Source: Microglena sp. YARC (Eukaryota; Chlorophyta; Chlorophyceae; Chlamydomonadales; Chlamydomonadaceae). From it: DNA of 64,000 nucleotides. The position numbers and the translations under genes are program-made. Positions 1 to 10,088 of the stretch are shown here, one piece after another (position 1 is the first letter of the stretch; the number at the start of each line of letters is the position of its first letter). Below the pieces are notes generated by a model that was not told where the DNA came from, ran no database searches, and saw only the letters and a program-made list of their open reading frames with translations. The stretch is taken from assembly GCA_022414725.1 (NCBI GenBank), contig CM039464.1:7162113-7226112 (forward strand), in the 5' to 3' direction.

Positions 1-603
1 GGTTAGACGTGTAGTGCCAATGAGTCAGGTAGGTTAAACATGTAGTGCCAATGAGTCAGCTAGGTTAAACATGTAGTGCCAATGAGTGAGCTAGGTTAAA
101 CATGTAGTGCCAATGAGTCAGCTAGGTTAAACATGTAGTGCCAATGAGTCAGCTAGGGTCAACATGTAGTACCAATGAGTCAGCTAGGTTAAACATGTAG
201 TGCCAATGAGTCAGCTAGGTTAAGCATGTAGTGCCAATGAGTCAGCTAGGGTCAACATGTAGTGCCAATGAGTCAGCTAGGTTAAACATGTAGTGCCAAT
301 GAGTCAGCTAGGGTCAACATGTAGTGCCAATGAGTCAGGTAGGTTAGACGTGTAGTGCCAATGAGTCAGCTAGGTTAAACATGTAGTGCCAATGAGTCAG
401 CTAGGTTAAACATGTAGTGCCAATGAGTGAGCTAGGTTAAACATGTAGTGCCAATGAGTCAGCTAGGTTAAACATGTAGTGCCAATGAGTCAGCTAGGGT
501 CAACATGTAGTACCAATGAGTCAGCTAGGGTCAGCATGTAGTGCCAATGAGTCAGCTAGGGTCAACATGTAGTTCCAATGAGTCAGCTAGGGTCAACATG
601 TTT
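1..603. repeat. 31-bp satellite with 341-bp higher-order period
   Basis: About 19 tandem units of 31 bp with the core GTGCCAATGAGTCAGCTAGG. Variant units (GGTTAGACGTG, GGGTCAACATG) recur in order. The variant at position 1 reappears at 342, which is exactly 11 units later, so the array has an 11-unit higher-order repeat. A single diverged, non-tandem version lies at 605-660. Confidence 0.9.
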
Positions 604-1020
604 GAATTATTTACATGCAGGTTATAAGAGGCAGTGCCAATGATTCAGCTAGGGTTCACATGTTGATGCACCACACAAACAGACACAAACAGACCCCCTC
701 ACCCTCCATCCCCACCCATCCCCACACACCATACACACTATATATCCTCTCACTCCCCCCACGCTCACCACAAACACACACACACACAAACACCATACAC
801 ACACCATACAAACAATCTATCCCTCCACTCCCCCCACGCCCACGACATTCACACACACACCATACACACAATCTATCCCCCCACTCCCCTCACACCCGCC
901 ACACACACACACGCACACATACACACACACACACACACACACCATACACACAATCTATCCCCCCACGCCCACCACACACCCACACACACATAACATACAC
1001 ACACAATCTTTCCTCCACTC

Positions 1021-1052
<32 letters not shown>

Positions 1053-1411
1053 ACACACACATACCATACACGCAATGTATCCCCCACTCTCCACACACCC
1101 ACTGCACTCACACACACACATACACACACACACAAAACACCATACACACAATATACACACACACCATACAAAGATGCCTATGCAAAGATGCCACTCAAGA
1201 GGTGCTAGAGCTGTCAGGTAGCCAAATATAGGTAAATAGCCCCACACTCAAAAATCCACACACTAACAAAGGTTTGGCAATACCCTTTAGTCTATTTGGC
1301 TACCCCTGGGTTGTAAAAATACACATTTAAATGACAAGATACAAATACAAAATGTAAACATACACATTTAAAAGACAAAATACAAATACAAAAATGAAAA
1401 AATACACACAC
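604..1411. repeat. CA/C-rich low-complexity intron or flank
   Basis: At 660-1180 the plus strand is almost only C and A, with CACA runs and CCCC blocks; its long open frames encode only His/Thr/Pro or Cys/Val and are not genes. The rest (1190-1411) holds a short duplication of GGCATCTTTG seen on the minus strand and an AT-rich stretch next to the TruB exon donor. No further TruB exon could be identified with confidence here. Confidence 0.7.
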
Positions 1412-1521
1412 CTGTACGACTTCTGCATTACTGTAAAGTTGTCAATGTACTTTGTTCCCTTTCCAGTACAAACAAGCAGCAGGCCCGTTGCCATAGGGTC
1501 TAGGGTGCCAGCGTGGCCAAC
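1412..1521 (-). CDS. truB: TruB-family tRNA pseudouridine synthase, catalytic-motif exon
   Basis: The minus strand reads VGHAGTLDPMATGLLLVC followed by TGKGTKYIDNF. This is the conserved TruB signature (GTLDPxATG-L) that follows the catalytic-domain start; TruB makes the T-loop pseudouridine 55 in tRNA. The alanine in HAGTLDP and the MATG sequence favour TruB/Pus4 over Cbf5/dyskerin, which normally has HSGTLDPKVTG. The exon is 110 bp, starts after an acceptor ending CTCAG and ends at CAG before GTGTGT. It starts in phase 0, which matches the phase 0 end of the upstream exon at 5541-5764. The catalytic Asp region expected next on the minus strand lies beyond what I can identify, so the gene is incomplete here. 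Confidence 0.88.
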
Positions 1522-2012
1522 CTGAGATCAAGGTTGGACAGAAATTAGGGTTCATGTATTTTAGGGGTTAAGGTTCAGTTTTTTTAGGGGGCCATATGGT
1601 CTAGGGTGCCAGCGTGGCTGACCGGAGATCCAGGTAGGACATAGATTAGGGTTTAGGGTTTTTAGGGGTTAGGGTTCAGTTTAGTTTAGGGCGCCATAGT
1701 GTCTAGGGTGCCAGCGTGGCTGACCGGAGATCCAGGTAGGACATAAATTAGGGCTCAGGGTTTTTAGGGGTTGTGGTTCAGTTTAGTTTAGGGCGCCATA
1801 GTGTCTAGGGTGCCAGCGTGGCTGGCCGGAGATCCAGGTAGGACATTAATTAGGGCTCAGGGTTTCTAGGGGTTATGGTTCAGTTTAGTTTAGGGCGCCA
1901 AAGTGTCTAGGGTGCCAGCGTGGCTGGCCGGAGATCCAGGTAGGACGGACGTTACTACATTAGGGTGTAGGGTTTAGGGCACCATAGGGTCCAGGTGCCA
2001 GCGTGGCCGGCC
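1500..2012 (-). repeat. 102-bp repeat copying the TruB exon acceptor
   Basis: Five further units follow the exon copy at 1500, with starts near 1601, 1703, 1805, 1907 and 1990 (period 101-102 bp). Each keeps, on the minus strand, a GATCTCCGG-like acceptor region and the exon start CCACGCTGGCACCCTAGAC, the codons for HAGTLD. The array lies on the upstream side of the exon. The plus-strand TTTAGGG pieces in it are part of the unit, not telomere. Confidence 0.85.
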
Positions 2013-2049
2013 GGAGATCTAGGTAGGACAGCCAGGTAGAACAGGTAGG

Positions 2050-2105
2050 ACAGACATTAGGCACTGTTGTTGTTGTTGTCATGGTGGTGGTGGTGGTTTT
2101 AATTT

Positions 2106-2151
<46 letters not shown>

Positions 2152-2177
2152 CATGGTGGTGGTGGGGGTTTTAATTT

Positions 2178-2229
<52 letters not shown>

Positions 2230-2345
2230 CATGGTGGTGGTGGTGGTTTTAATTTTTGTTGTTGTTGCTGTTGTTGTTGTTGTTGTTGTTGTCGTTGTTG
2301 CAGTTGCTGTTGTTGTTGTGGTGGTGGTGGTTGATGTTGTTGCTG
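2050..2345. repeat. GTT trinucleotide array in three modules
   Basis: Long GTT runs are interrupted three times by a module with CATGGTGGTGGTGG then TTTTAATTTTTG. The open frames across it are homopolymeric Val or Thr and are not credible proteins. Confidence 0.85.
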
Positions 2346-3062
2346 TTATTGTTATTGTTATTGTTACCGCCCTCAATGTAGCAAAGTCTCCACTGTTACA
2401 CTGGTTACGCCTGGTGCGGTGCCACATATACCTAAGGGTCCGCTGTCAACCGAGGCCTTCAGCCCACGCCACCTGCCCATGAACTGCCCAGATCTCTCCA
2501 GATCCTCTTATTTGGTCTACCCCTGGACTATAACATACATACAGGGCTCTAGGACCCTGTAATGTTATTGTTATTGTTACCACCCTCAATGTAGCAAAGT
2601 CTCCACTGTTACACCGCTTACACCGGGTGTGGTGCCACTTATACAAAGGCAGGTCCTTTTAGCATACATACAGGGCTCTATGACCCTGCAATGTTATTGT
2701 TATTGTTACCACCCTCAATGTAGCAAAGTCTCCACTGTTACACCGCTTACACCGGGTGTGGTGCCACTTATACAAAAGCAGGTCCTTTTAGCATACATAC
2801 AGGGCTCTATTAGCATGTAATATTATTGTTTTTGTTGCAGACCTCAATGCGGCAGAGACTCCTCTGTTAAACTGGATACCCCGGGTGTGGTGCCACTTAT
2901 ACAAAGGCAGGTCCTTTTCGCATACATACAGGGCTCTATGACCCTGCAATGTTATTGTTATTGTTACCACCCTCAATGCAGCAGAGACTCCACTGTTAAA
3001 CCGGATACGCCGGGTGCGCCGCCAGTTATGCCTAGGGACCGGCATACCAGAGGGGAGGGGTG
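2346..3062. repeat. About 130-bp tandem repeat with TTATTGTTATTGTTAC start
   Basis: Units begin near 2350, 2563, 2694, 2825 and 2951. They carry CCCTCAATGTAGCAAAGTCT and a GTGTGGTGCCACTTATAC segment. The first unit is longer (about 213 bp) and contains the dispersed core CTACCCCTGGACT. A related diverged copy starts near 4230. Confidence 0.8.
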
Positions 3063-3440
3063 ACACGAGGAGGGGGGCCTACAATTTTGACCAAGACCCG
3101 CTATGATCAGACTTCTAAGGGCAAGGTACCTTTCGGAACAGCTCCTCACGAGCTTTGATTATTCGAGGTTGCAAAATCCTATGATATTGACACAAGGTGA
3201 GTATGATATCATATAATATCATTCAAACTGCATCATATGATACAATACAAACTGCATCATATGATTTTGACTCAAGGCTAGTATGATATCATATGATATG
3301 GTACAAACTCCATCATATGATATTGTATATAAATGGTAACTTTAGCCTAGTGAGACTGCCGGCATCATCTGATATCATATGATGACATGACATCATTTGA
3401 TATTATATTGCCGTTCTCTACTTATACCTAGACAAGTCCC
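3063..3440. repeat. AT-rich segment with repeated ATCATATGATAT palindromes
   Basis: Several near-palindromes of the type TATGATATCATATGATAT lie between 3190 and 3420, separated by AAACTGCATC. They may be a degenerate MITE. There are no coding signs. Confidence 0.55.
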
Positions 3441-4230
3441 TTCAGCCTATGTGGCCTACCCCTGGACTGTAACAAGCATACTTGGCTCTATGACCATGTA
3501 ACGGTATGTAATGTAATGCAAAATAATTAAGGGTCCGGTGTCTACCAAGACCTTAAGCCCTCCCAACCCCCCAACCCCACATCCCCACCACCACCACCAC
3601 CACCACACACACACCCTGGGTCCCTATGTGGCCTACCCGTGGACTGTAACAAGCATACATGGCTCTATGATCATGTAACCGTATGTAATGTAATGCAAAA
3701 TAATTAAGGGTCCGATGTCTACCAAGACCTTAAGCCCTCCCAACCCCCCAACCCAACATCCCCACCACCACCACCACCACCACACACACACACTGTGTCC
3801 CTAAGTGGCCTACCCCTGGACTGTTACAAGCATACATGGCTCTATGACCATGTAACGGTATGTAATGTAATGCAAAATAATTAAGGGTCCGATGTCGACC
3901 AAGACCTTAAGCCCTCCCAACCCCCCAACCCCACATCCCCACCACCACCACCCCACACACATCCTGGGTCCCTATGTGGCCTACCCCTAGACTGTAACAA
4001 GCATACATGGCTCTATGACCATGTAACGGTATGTAATTTTAAGCAAAATAATTAAGGGTCCGATGTCGACCAAGGTCTTAAGCCCTCCCACACACACCCC
4101 ACCCCACATCCCCACCACCACCACACACACACCCTGGGTCCCTATTTGGCCTACCCCTGGACTGTACCATACATACAGGCTCTATGACCATTTAATGGTA
4201 TGTAATGTAATGCAAAATACCTAATACCCA
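3441..4230. repeat. About 175-bp tandem repeat, five units
   Basis: Units start with GGCCTACCCCTGGACTGTAAC near 3450, 3628, 3806, 3979 and 4149. They continue through GGCTCTATGACCATGTAACG, AATTAAGGGTCCGATGTC and a CCACCACCA/CACACA tract of variable length. The array lies within the presumed TruB intron. Confidence 0.85.
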
Positions 4231-4610
4231 ATGTTATTGCTTTTATTACTACCCTCAATGTAGTAGAGACTTAACTGTTGCACCGCTTACGCTGCTTTCG
4301 GTGCCACTTGTGCATAAGGGCCTGCTATCCACCAAGGCCTTCGTCTCACGCCACCTGCCCATCCACCAAGGCCTTCGTCTCACGCCACCTTCCCATCCAC
4401 CAAGGCCTTCATCTCACGCCACCTGCCCATGAACCCGTCACATCTCTCTGGTACTCCAATTTGGCCAACTCCTGGACTGAAACATACATACCGGGCTCTA
4501 TGACCAATGCAAAATATCTAAGGGTTCATTGTCAATCGAGGCCTTCGCCCCCCCCCCCACCCACCCACACACCCACCCCCACACACACCCCCCCCCCCCA
4601 CACACACACA

Positions 4611-4642
<32 letters not shown>

Positions 4643-4735
4643 ACACCCACCACACCCACCACACACACCCACCCCCCCCCCACCCCCCCACACACACACA
4701 CCACCACCACCCCAAAACACACAAACCTTCCCCCC
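4231..4735. repeat. Diverged copy of the 130-bp unit, a 39-bp triplication and a C/CA tract
   Basis: 4231-4320 resembles the units at 2346-3062. At 4330-4435 the stretch CCACCAAGGCCTTCGTCTCA is tandemly tripled. From 4540 to 4725 the sequence is a run of C blocks and CACACA. I see no coding exon. Confidence 0.7.
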
Positions 4736-5540
4736 TTGGGCCCTATCTGTACTTCCTTCATCCTCTCCCAAGAAGTACAACATGTTCCGTGTCTAGCCAC
4801 ACACATCCATTAACGTCCATTCATGAATGCTCCCACCAAACACCACCAGACCCCCCCCACCCCACCCTGGATCCCTAGCTGTACTGCCTTACTTGTATCT
4901 TCTCCAGGAAGTACAACATGTTCCGTGTCTAGCCACACACATCCATTAACGTCCATTCATGAATGCTCCCACCAAACACCACCAGACCCCCCCCCCACCC
5001 CACCCTGGATCCCTAGCTGTACTGCCTTACTTGTATCTTCTCCAGGAAGTACAACATGTTCCGTGTCTAGCCACACACATCCATTGACACATATGCATGA
5101 ATGCTCCAACTAAACAACATCAGACCTTCCCCCCCCCGGATAATTATCTGTACTGCCTTACCTTCATCTTCCCCAGGAGGTACAACATGTTCCGTGTCTT
5201 GCCACACACATCCATCGACGTCCACTCACTTGGTTTGTCAACACGTAACACTCCATTTGCACCACACAAAGATCAAATTAAATTAAATAATTAAACTGCA
5301 AAATAAATAAATAAATTCATTTTTTTTTTTTTTCCTATCTGTACTGCCTTACCTTCATCTTCCCGAGGAAGTACAACATGTTCCGTGTCTTGCCACACAC
5401 ATCCATCGACGTCCACTCACTTGGCTTGACAACACGTAACACTCCATTTGCACCACACAAAAATCAAATTAAATTAAATAATTAAACTGTAAAATAAATA
5501 AATAAATTCATTTTTTGTGTTCCTATCTGTACTGCCTTAC
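4736..5540 (-). repeat. Duplications of the TruB exon 2 donor end
   Basis: Five partial copies of the 3' end of the exon at 5541-5764, near 4773, 4912, 5047, 5178 and 5370. On the minus strand each keeps GTGTGGC(A/T)AGACAC, GGAACATGTTGTACTTCC and, in most, a donor AAG followed by GTAAGGCAGTACAG. The copies at 5178 and 5370 also retain the PSEWTSMDVCGKTR coding stretch; the two nearest 4900 are more decayed (a TAG replaces Lys). The spacing is about 130 bp on the left and 190 bp on the right, where AAATAAATAAAT and poly-T were added. Confidence 0.85.
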
Positions 5541-5764
5541 CTTCATCTTCCCGAGGAAGTACAACATGTTTCGTGTCTTGCCACACACATCCATTGACGT
5601 CCACTCAGTAGGTTTGTCAATCAGTAACACTCCATTCAAGAAAGCATCCATATCCCCCAGCGGCAATTTTGGCGGTGGGATGGGTGTAGGCGGTACAAGC
5701 TCGGGCTTAGCCTTGGGCGTCTTGGTGGGGGGTGTACTGCCCTGTACCGCATCACCAGATGCAC
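5541..5764 (-). CDS. truB: TruB-family tRNA pseudouridine synthase, N-terminal exon
   Basis: This 224-bp minus-strand exon starts after CTGCAG and ends AAG before GTAAGG. It encodes a Pro/Lys-rich linker (TPPTKTPKAKPELVPPTPIP) and then NGVLLIDKPTEWTSMDV. The latter is the first TruB motif, normally G-x-LL-x-DKP-x-G-x-TS-x-DV, here with Glu where Gly is usual. The last codons (LGKMK) join in phase 0 to VGHAGTLDP of the exon at 1412-1521, which restores the canonical KVGHAGTLDP block across a 4-kb intron. The perfect phase and motif continuity make the gene call strong, although each exon is short. Confidence 0.88.
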
Positions 5765-6797
5765 CTGCAGTACAGAGTGGGTCCTTCAGAGTTAAGGATT
5801 ATTTTATTTGACACCCTCCTCCTTCCCTCCCTCCCTCCTTTACACACCCAACCCACCCACCCACCCATCCACCCAACCCACCCCCACCCCCCCACCCCCA
5901 CACCCCCACACACACACCACACACACACTCCCCCCATCCCTCGCCTACATCCTCACCCCCACCTGCCCTCCCACACCCACCAGGTGCCCCCATATCACAC
6001 GGGGTGCTAGCCACTGCATGGACCCGCTTGGACCCCCTTGGACACACACACCCCACACCACACCACACCACCCACACACACCCACACCCACACCCACACA
6101 CACTCTCCCCCCTCCTGCACCTACATCTTCCCTCTCACCTGCCCTCCCACACCCACCAGGTGCCCTCATGCCACATGGGGTGTGAGCTTCTTCATGGACC
6201 CCCTTGGACCCCTCGGACACACACACACCCCACCCCACCCGACCCCCGCACACACAAACACACACAGCCCCCCCCCCCCACACCCCCACCCCACCCCCCA
6301 CACACCCAACCTTCCCCCCCACATACACACGTCCAGACCCCTCACACACACACACAAACTGCCCACCCACCCACCCACCCAACCTTCCCCCCCCCACACA
6401 CACCCAAACCCACCATGTGCCCTCATGCCAAATGAGGTGTGAGCCTCTGCATGGACCCCCTTGGACGCAACACACCCCACCCGACCCCACCCGCACACAT
6501 GCCCCACACCTCCACACGCACACTCCCCCCCTCCCACACCTACCCACCCACACCCACCAGGTGCCCTCTTACCACATGGGGTGTGAGCCTCTGCATGGAC
6601 CCCCTTGGACCCCCTTGGACACACACACACAACCCAACCCAACCCCCGCACACACACACACAAACTGCCCCCCCACCCTCAAACCCAACCTTCCCCCCCA
6701 CACACACACGCCCCGCCCCCTCACACACACACACAAACTGCCCACCCACCCACCCACCACCCACCCACCCACCCAATAGCTCCCCTCCACCACCACA

Positions 6798-6841
<44 letters not shown>

Positions 6842-6878
6842 GCCCCGCACCCTCTCTCACACACACACCCAAACCCAC
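5765..6878 (-). repeat. C/CA-rich array with four copies of the exon 1 donor end
   Basis: Copies of the segment reading, on the minus strand, CCAAGGGGGTCCATG through CACACCCCATGTG to CACCTG-GTGGGTGTGGG lie near 5979, 6158, 6412 and 6558. They are separated by CACACC and CCCC tracts. The unrepeated version is the putative first exon at 6879-6984. Long Pro/His/Thr open frames on the plus strand are compositional. Confidence 0.75.
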
Positions 6879-6984
6879 CATGCGCCATCGTGCCACGCTG
6901 AGTGTGAGCCACCACATGGACCCCCTTGGACTCCCAGCTGCCCAATGGCTTCCTCAGCCGGCCTAGAGAACCGGCTAGCCGCAT
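6879..6984 (-). CDS. truB: Putative first exon of the TruB gene (targeting-peptide-like)
   Basis: The minus strand has ATG at 6984, then MRLAGSLGRLRKPLGSWESK and an end at CATG before GTGGGT. It ends in phase 1; the next exon at 5764 starts with two leftover bases, so the join gives a Gly codon in the right frame. The basic, Ser-rich and acid-poor start resembles an organellar targeting peptide (inference). The frame is also open further upstream to about 7152, so an earlier ATG is possible. Support is phase agreement plus the four donor-side duplicates; there is no domain evidence. Confidence 0.42.
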
Positions 6985-8030
6985 TACAAGCGAAGAAGCT
7001 ACAGCTCCTATCCTGGCGATCAACCGAAGTTGGCGTGGTCCGACGGCGCGTCGTTTGTCGTCGGCAGACTCAGACGAGCTCCCAAATACTCCTCGCCCCC
7101 TTTCTTGGTTTCTTTCCTTTTCTCGTTCGTCCTTCCTGTCTGTCAGAATCACAAAACACAGGGGACAATTGGACGAGCCTACAGCTGGACTGGTCTCCTG
7201 ACCACAACCAGAGTTGGCGTGGGCTCATGTCATCCCCTGACCCTGACGCCAACCACCAACCACCATGTTGGACGCCAACCGCGATGTTGCTCGCCAAGCG
7301 AGGGGCCAATGGGCCATCCCACTCTTGCGTCCCGCGCCACCATTTTTTTCACCAGCACTAGCCGATCAAAGTTGTTCAGGACGCTGATTTTGCTTTGCAG
7401 ATGCAGCTTCAGTCGGCTTCAGTGGGTTCGTTACGTCGCAGGTCGCAGGCTATGGGTCGGTCGGTTAGGCGTCGGTTGCGGGTCGGTTGCGTCTCATTAA
7501 CACATAAGTATCAGGCTATGAAATTGGTTGCGTATCGGGACGCAGAGCTGGGGGCAGGGGCGGGCAGGGGGTCCTCCTGAACAGCCCTGCTCCCGACTCC
7601 CAAGTCTTAATAACACGCACCCTACAGCCTACATGTGCGGTCAACTATCTGTTGTCAAACCGACACTTTGTGGCCGTGCCCTGGAGAGCGGGTAGTGCTC
7701 GTGTGTACAAGCGGTACAAGTGCCAATGCCTTGGAGAGTGGGTAATGCTCGAGGGTACAAGCAGTATCGAATGGGGCAGCCCTCATTTAGTTACTTGGTT
7801 GTTTGCTAACTTGTTACCGTGGTCTCGAAATAAAATTCTGATACCACCCATGAGTTGGACTGGTAAGGGCAGTCTATTGGCACCAATTTGGACCTCGTGC
7901 AATAAATATCTACCCATATACATATATGGTCCGGTCCGGTCCGGCCCAGCACAGCACAGCACAGCACAGCACAGCACAGCACCCACCCACTCACCCACCC
8001 CCTCACCACACCCACACCACTCCACCCCAG
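6985..8030. other. Mixed-composition region without a firm gene
   Basis: This is less repetitive than its surroundings. It contains an acceptor-like TTTTGCTTTGCAG at 7390-7401, a stretch near 7515-7590 (CAGGCTATGAAATTGG) related to 19100-19160, and GGTCC/CAGCA short repeats at 7928-7982 just before the exon at 8031. It could include upstream exons or the promoter of the plus-strand gene ending at 8087, but I could not fix any. Confidence 0.4.
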
Positions 8031-8087
8031 GCCAAGGAGTTCGAGTACATAGGGAAGCTTGTCAAGCAGTTGAAGCCAGCCAGATAG
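8031..8087 (+). CDS. Terminal exon of an unrecognised gene
   Basis: After a pyrimidine-rich acceptor ending CACCCCAG, a phase 0 frame reads AKEFEYIGKLVKQLKPAR and stops at TAG. The mixed codon use and amphipathic Lys-rich helix differ sharply from the low-complexity surroundings. The upstream side carries reiterated CAGCA units ending in the same CAG, as at other exons here. I do not recognise the protein. Confidence 0.5.
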   Translation, partial: AKEFEYIGKLVKQLKPAR

Positions 8088-8620
8088 ACTCATGGGGGCA
8101 TTGAGTCAGTGACCAGACAGACCCGGATAGACCCCTGAGACAGACTAGACCAGGGACCCCTGGACAATACGATCATGTCGATGCAGCCAGGCAGCCACGC
8201 TGACATGAAACGACTGCAACAGAATCTGACTAGTCATTTGTCGTTGATGAAATCGATGAGAAAGCTGATGCGGAATTTACCCGTGAACAATGTAGCAATG
8301 CTGCCAATGCAGTCGTGAACCGATTGCAACAAGCTCCAGCGAGTAATTTGTCGTTGATGAAACCGAGGAGGAGGTGCCCAGGAGGTGAACAATGTAGTCC
8401 TCAACCAGGGGCCCCTGTCCTCAACCGTCTGCAACCGGCGAGTCATTTGTCGTTGATGCAATCGATGTAGCCATGCAGTCATGACACGACTGCAAACGCT
8501 TGTCGTTTCACAACTGCACCAGGCCATACCTACTCATCTGTCGTTGATTAAATCGAGGGAGCGGCCACCTCTGGCCACCAATGCACGCATGCATGGGAAC
8601 CAGATGTCAGCGGTCTGAAC
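8088..8620. repeat. About 110-bp degenerate tandem repeat
   Basis: TCATTTGTCGTTGATGAAAT recurs near 8235, 8347, 8446 and 8537 with related flanks (CAATGTAG, CTGCAACCG). It follows the terminal exon, with a unique stretch at 8088-8215. No coding potential is seen. Confidence 0.65.
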
Positions 8621-8635
8621 TTTAAAAAAGCAATC

Positions 8636-10088
8636 GTGAAGTCCAGGAACAGTGCGAAAAACAAGATCGTACGTATATCCCCTAACTCTGAAGCGAGCCA
8701 GCCCTTTTTTCCAAAGGCTAACGCACTGATCTGTGTTTCCTTTCCGCCCTCCTCCTCAAATTTGCTCCCCATGTCTTCTTTGGGCAAGAAACCCATTTAT
8801 TTTCCCATACGGTACTTCCCCTCACTTCCAAAATATTCTCTGCTTACACAACCTTCTTTGGTCATCCCTCTGCACCTACCCTTGTCCACTCCACCACACA
8901 CGCTCCTGGTGGCACCATGCTTGGTATCCGGACTTCCTTCCTTCCTACCACCTCCCTCACCCCCCACCCCCCTCCCCCCTCCCTCTCCCCCTACATCGTT
9001 CATGTTACGTCCCCTCTCCCACCCAACCACACTCTCCACTTCATCTCAATATATTGGCCCCACAATCCTATCCTAGCGACCACCCTCCTCCATTACCTAA
9101 CCGACATTCTTCAACACAACTCCGCATCCTCCGACTATTTCATCATCGGCGGTGACTTCAATCAAAACCTCTCTTCCCCAACCTCCCCTCTCGCCACCTT
9201 GCTCCACACCGACCACCCAGCCTCCCTCATTCCCCTCCACGCCTCCACCACTAACACCTTTACCCATACTCCCCACGCCCCAACACATGCACCAAGTATC
9301 ATCGACGATATTCTTGTCTCCCGTACCCTCCTATCCCACACTAATACCCCCATCTCCTCCCTGACCACCACACCAATTCCCGGCTATGTCGACTCTGATC
9401 ACACACCACTCCTTTGCTATCCCCCCTCCCGCTTCCTTCCCCTCCCCCCTCCCCAGCTCCCTCTTCCTCCACACCTCACACCACCCACACCAACCCCTCC
9501 TCTCACTCTCCAAACCCCCATCCCCCCTTCCGCCCTCAAAGCTACCAAGCTGGCAATCTCCACAGACCTCACCATCCCTCGCGATGCCCTTCTCAACTCC
9601 CTCACCACTCTCACAACTTCTCTCCTTACCACCATTTTCCCAACGGACACGCGCGCACCTCCCCCTGCCCCATCCACATACGCCACTTTAGCTTCGGCCG
9701 CCCTCACTGCCCACGGACTCACCCTTCCCACCCTGACCTCTCAATGTAAATACATCCTCAACACAGCCCTTCCTATCATGCTCCACCACTGCCCTACTCG
9801 ACGCACCCATTCCCGCACTGTTCCCGTTCAAATTTACCTCCCTCGCTCAGTCCAACGGAAACTAAAACCTTTGATCCGTACCCGTCGCCTCCTCACCCTC
9901 GCCCAATCCATTATCTCCTCCTCCATCGACTATACTTTCACACATGACCGACCCCCCACACACAACCTCCTAGCCGACCGTCTCCTTCACACTCTTTCTC
10001 TTGCTCATCCTCACCCCCATGGTAATCCGGGCCATTCCCACATCCTTCCTCTCCTCCCCCCTCTTCCACCCGTGGACACCCCTTCCTC
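8636..10088 (+). pseudogene. LINE APE-type endonuclease region
   Basis: The frame starting at 8722 runs open to 10230 and contains QETHL (8785), GGDFNQNL, the DDIL segment and SDHTPLL. These are the metal-binding and catalytic motifs of the exonuclease-endonuclease-phosphatase fold that nicks target DNA. The 30-40 residues before QETHL lie partly in another frame from about 8636, so a frameshift is likely near 8720. After about 10040 the protein continues in a different frame as the reverse transcriptase, another frameshift. The segment between nuclease and reverse transcriptase is helical and Leu-rich. Confidence 0.85.

Noticed and set aside
1..600. TGAGTCA (AP-1-like) sites in every 31-bp unit
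   Set aside because: Part of a satellite; no support for regulation.
1180..1250. Next TruB exon after 1412
   Set aside because: A phase-correct reading gives Ser-Gly-Ile-Phe-Ala but then a stop, and the stretch is a short duplication; the expected LGxxTxTxD motif is absent.
1500..1990. Telomere-like TTTAGGG motifs
   Set aside because: They occur once or twice per 102-bp unit and are not tandem; the unit is derived from a TruB exon acceptor.
615..7000. Long Pro/His/Thr and Val/Gly/Cys open frames
   Set aside because: They arise from CA-, C- and GT-rich repeats, are open on both strands and carry no domain.
6945..7361. Plus-strand frame MASSAGLENRLAALQAKK as a gene start
   Set aside because: It overlaps the putative TruB first exon antisense, soon becomes featureless and has no splice or domain support. 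It remains possible but is weaker than the minus-strand reading.
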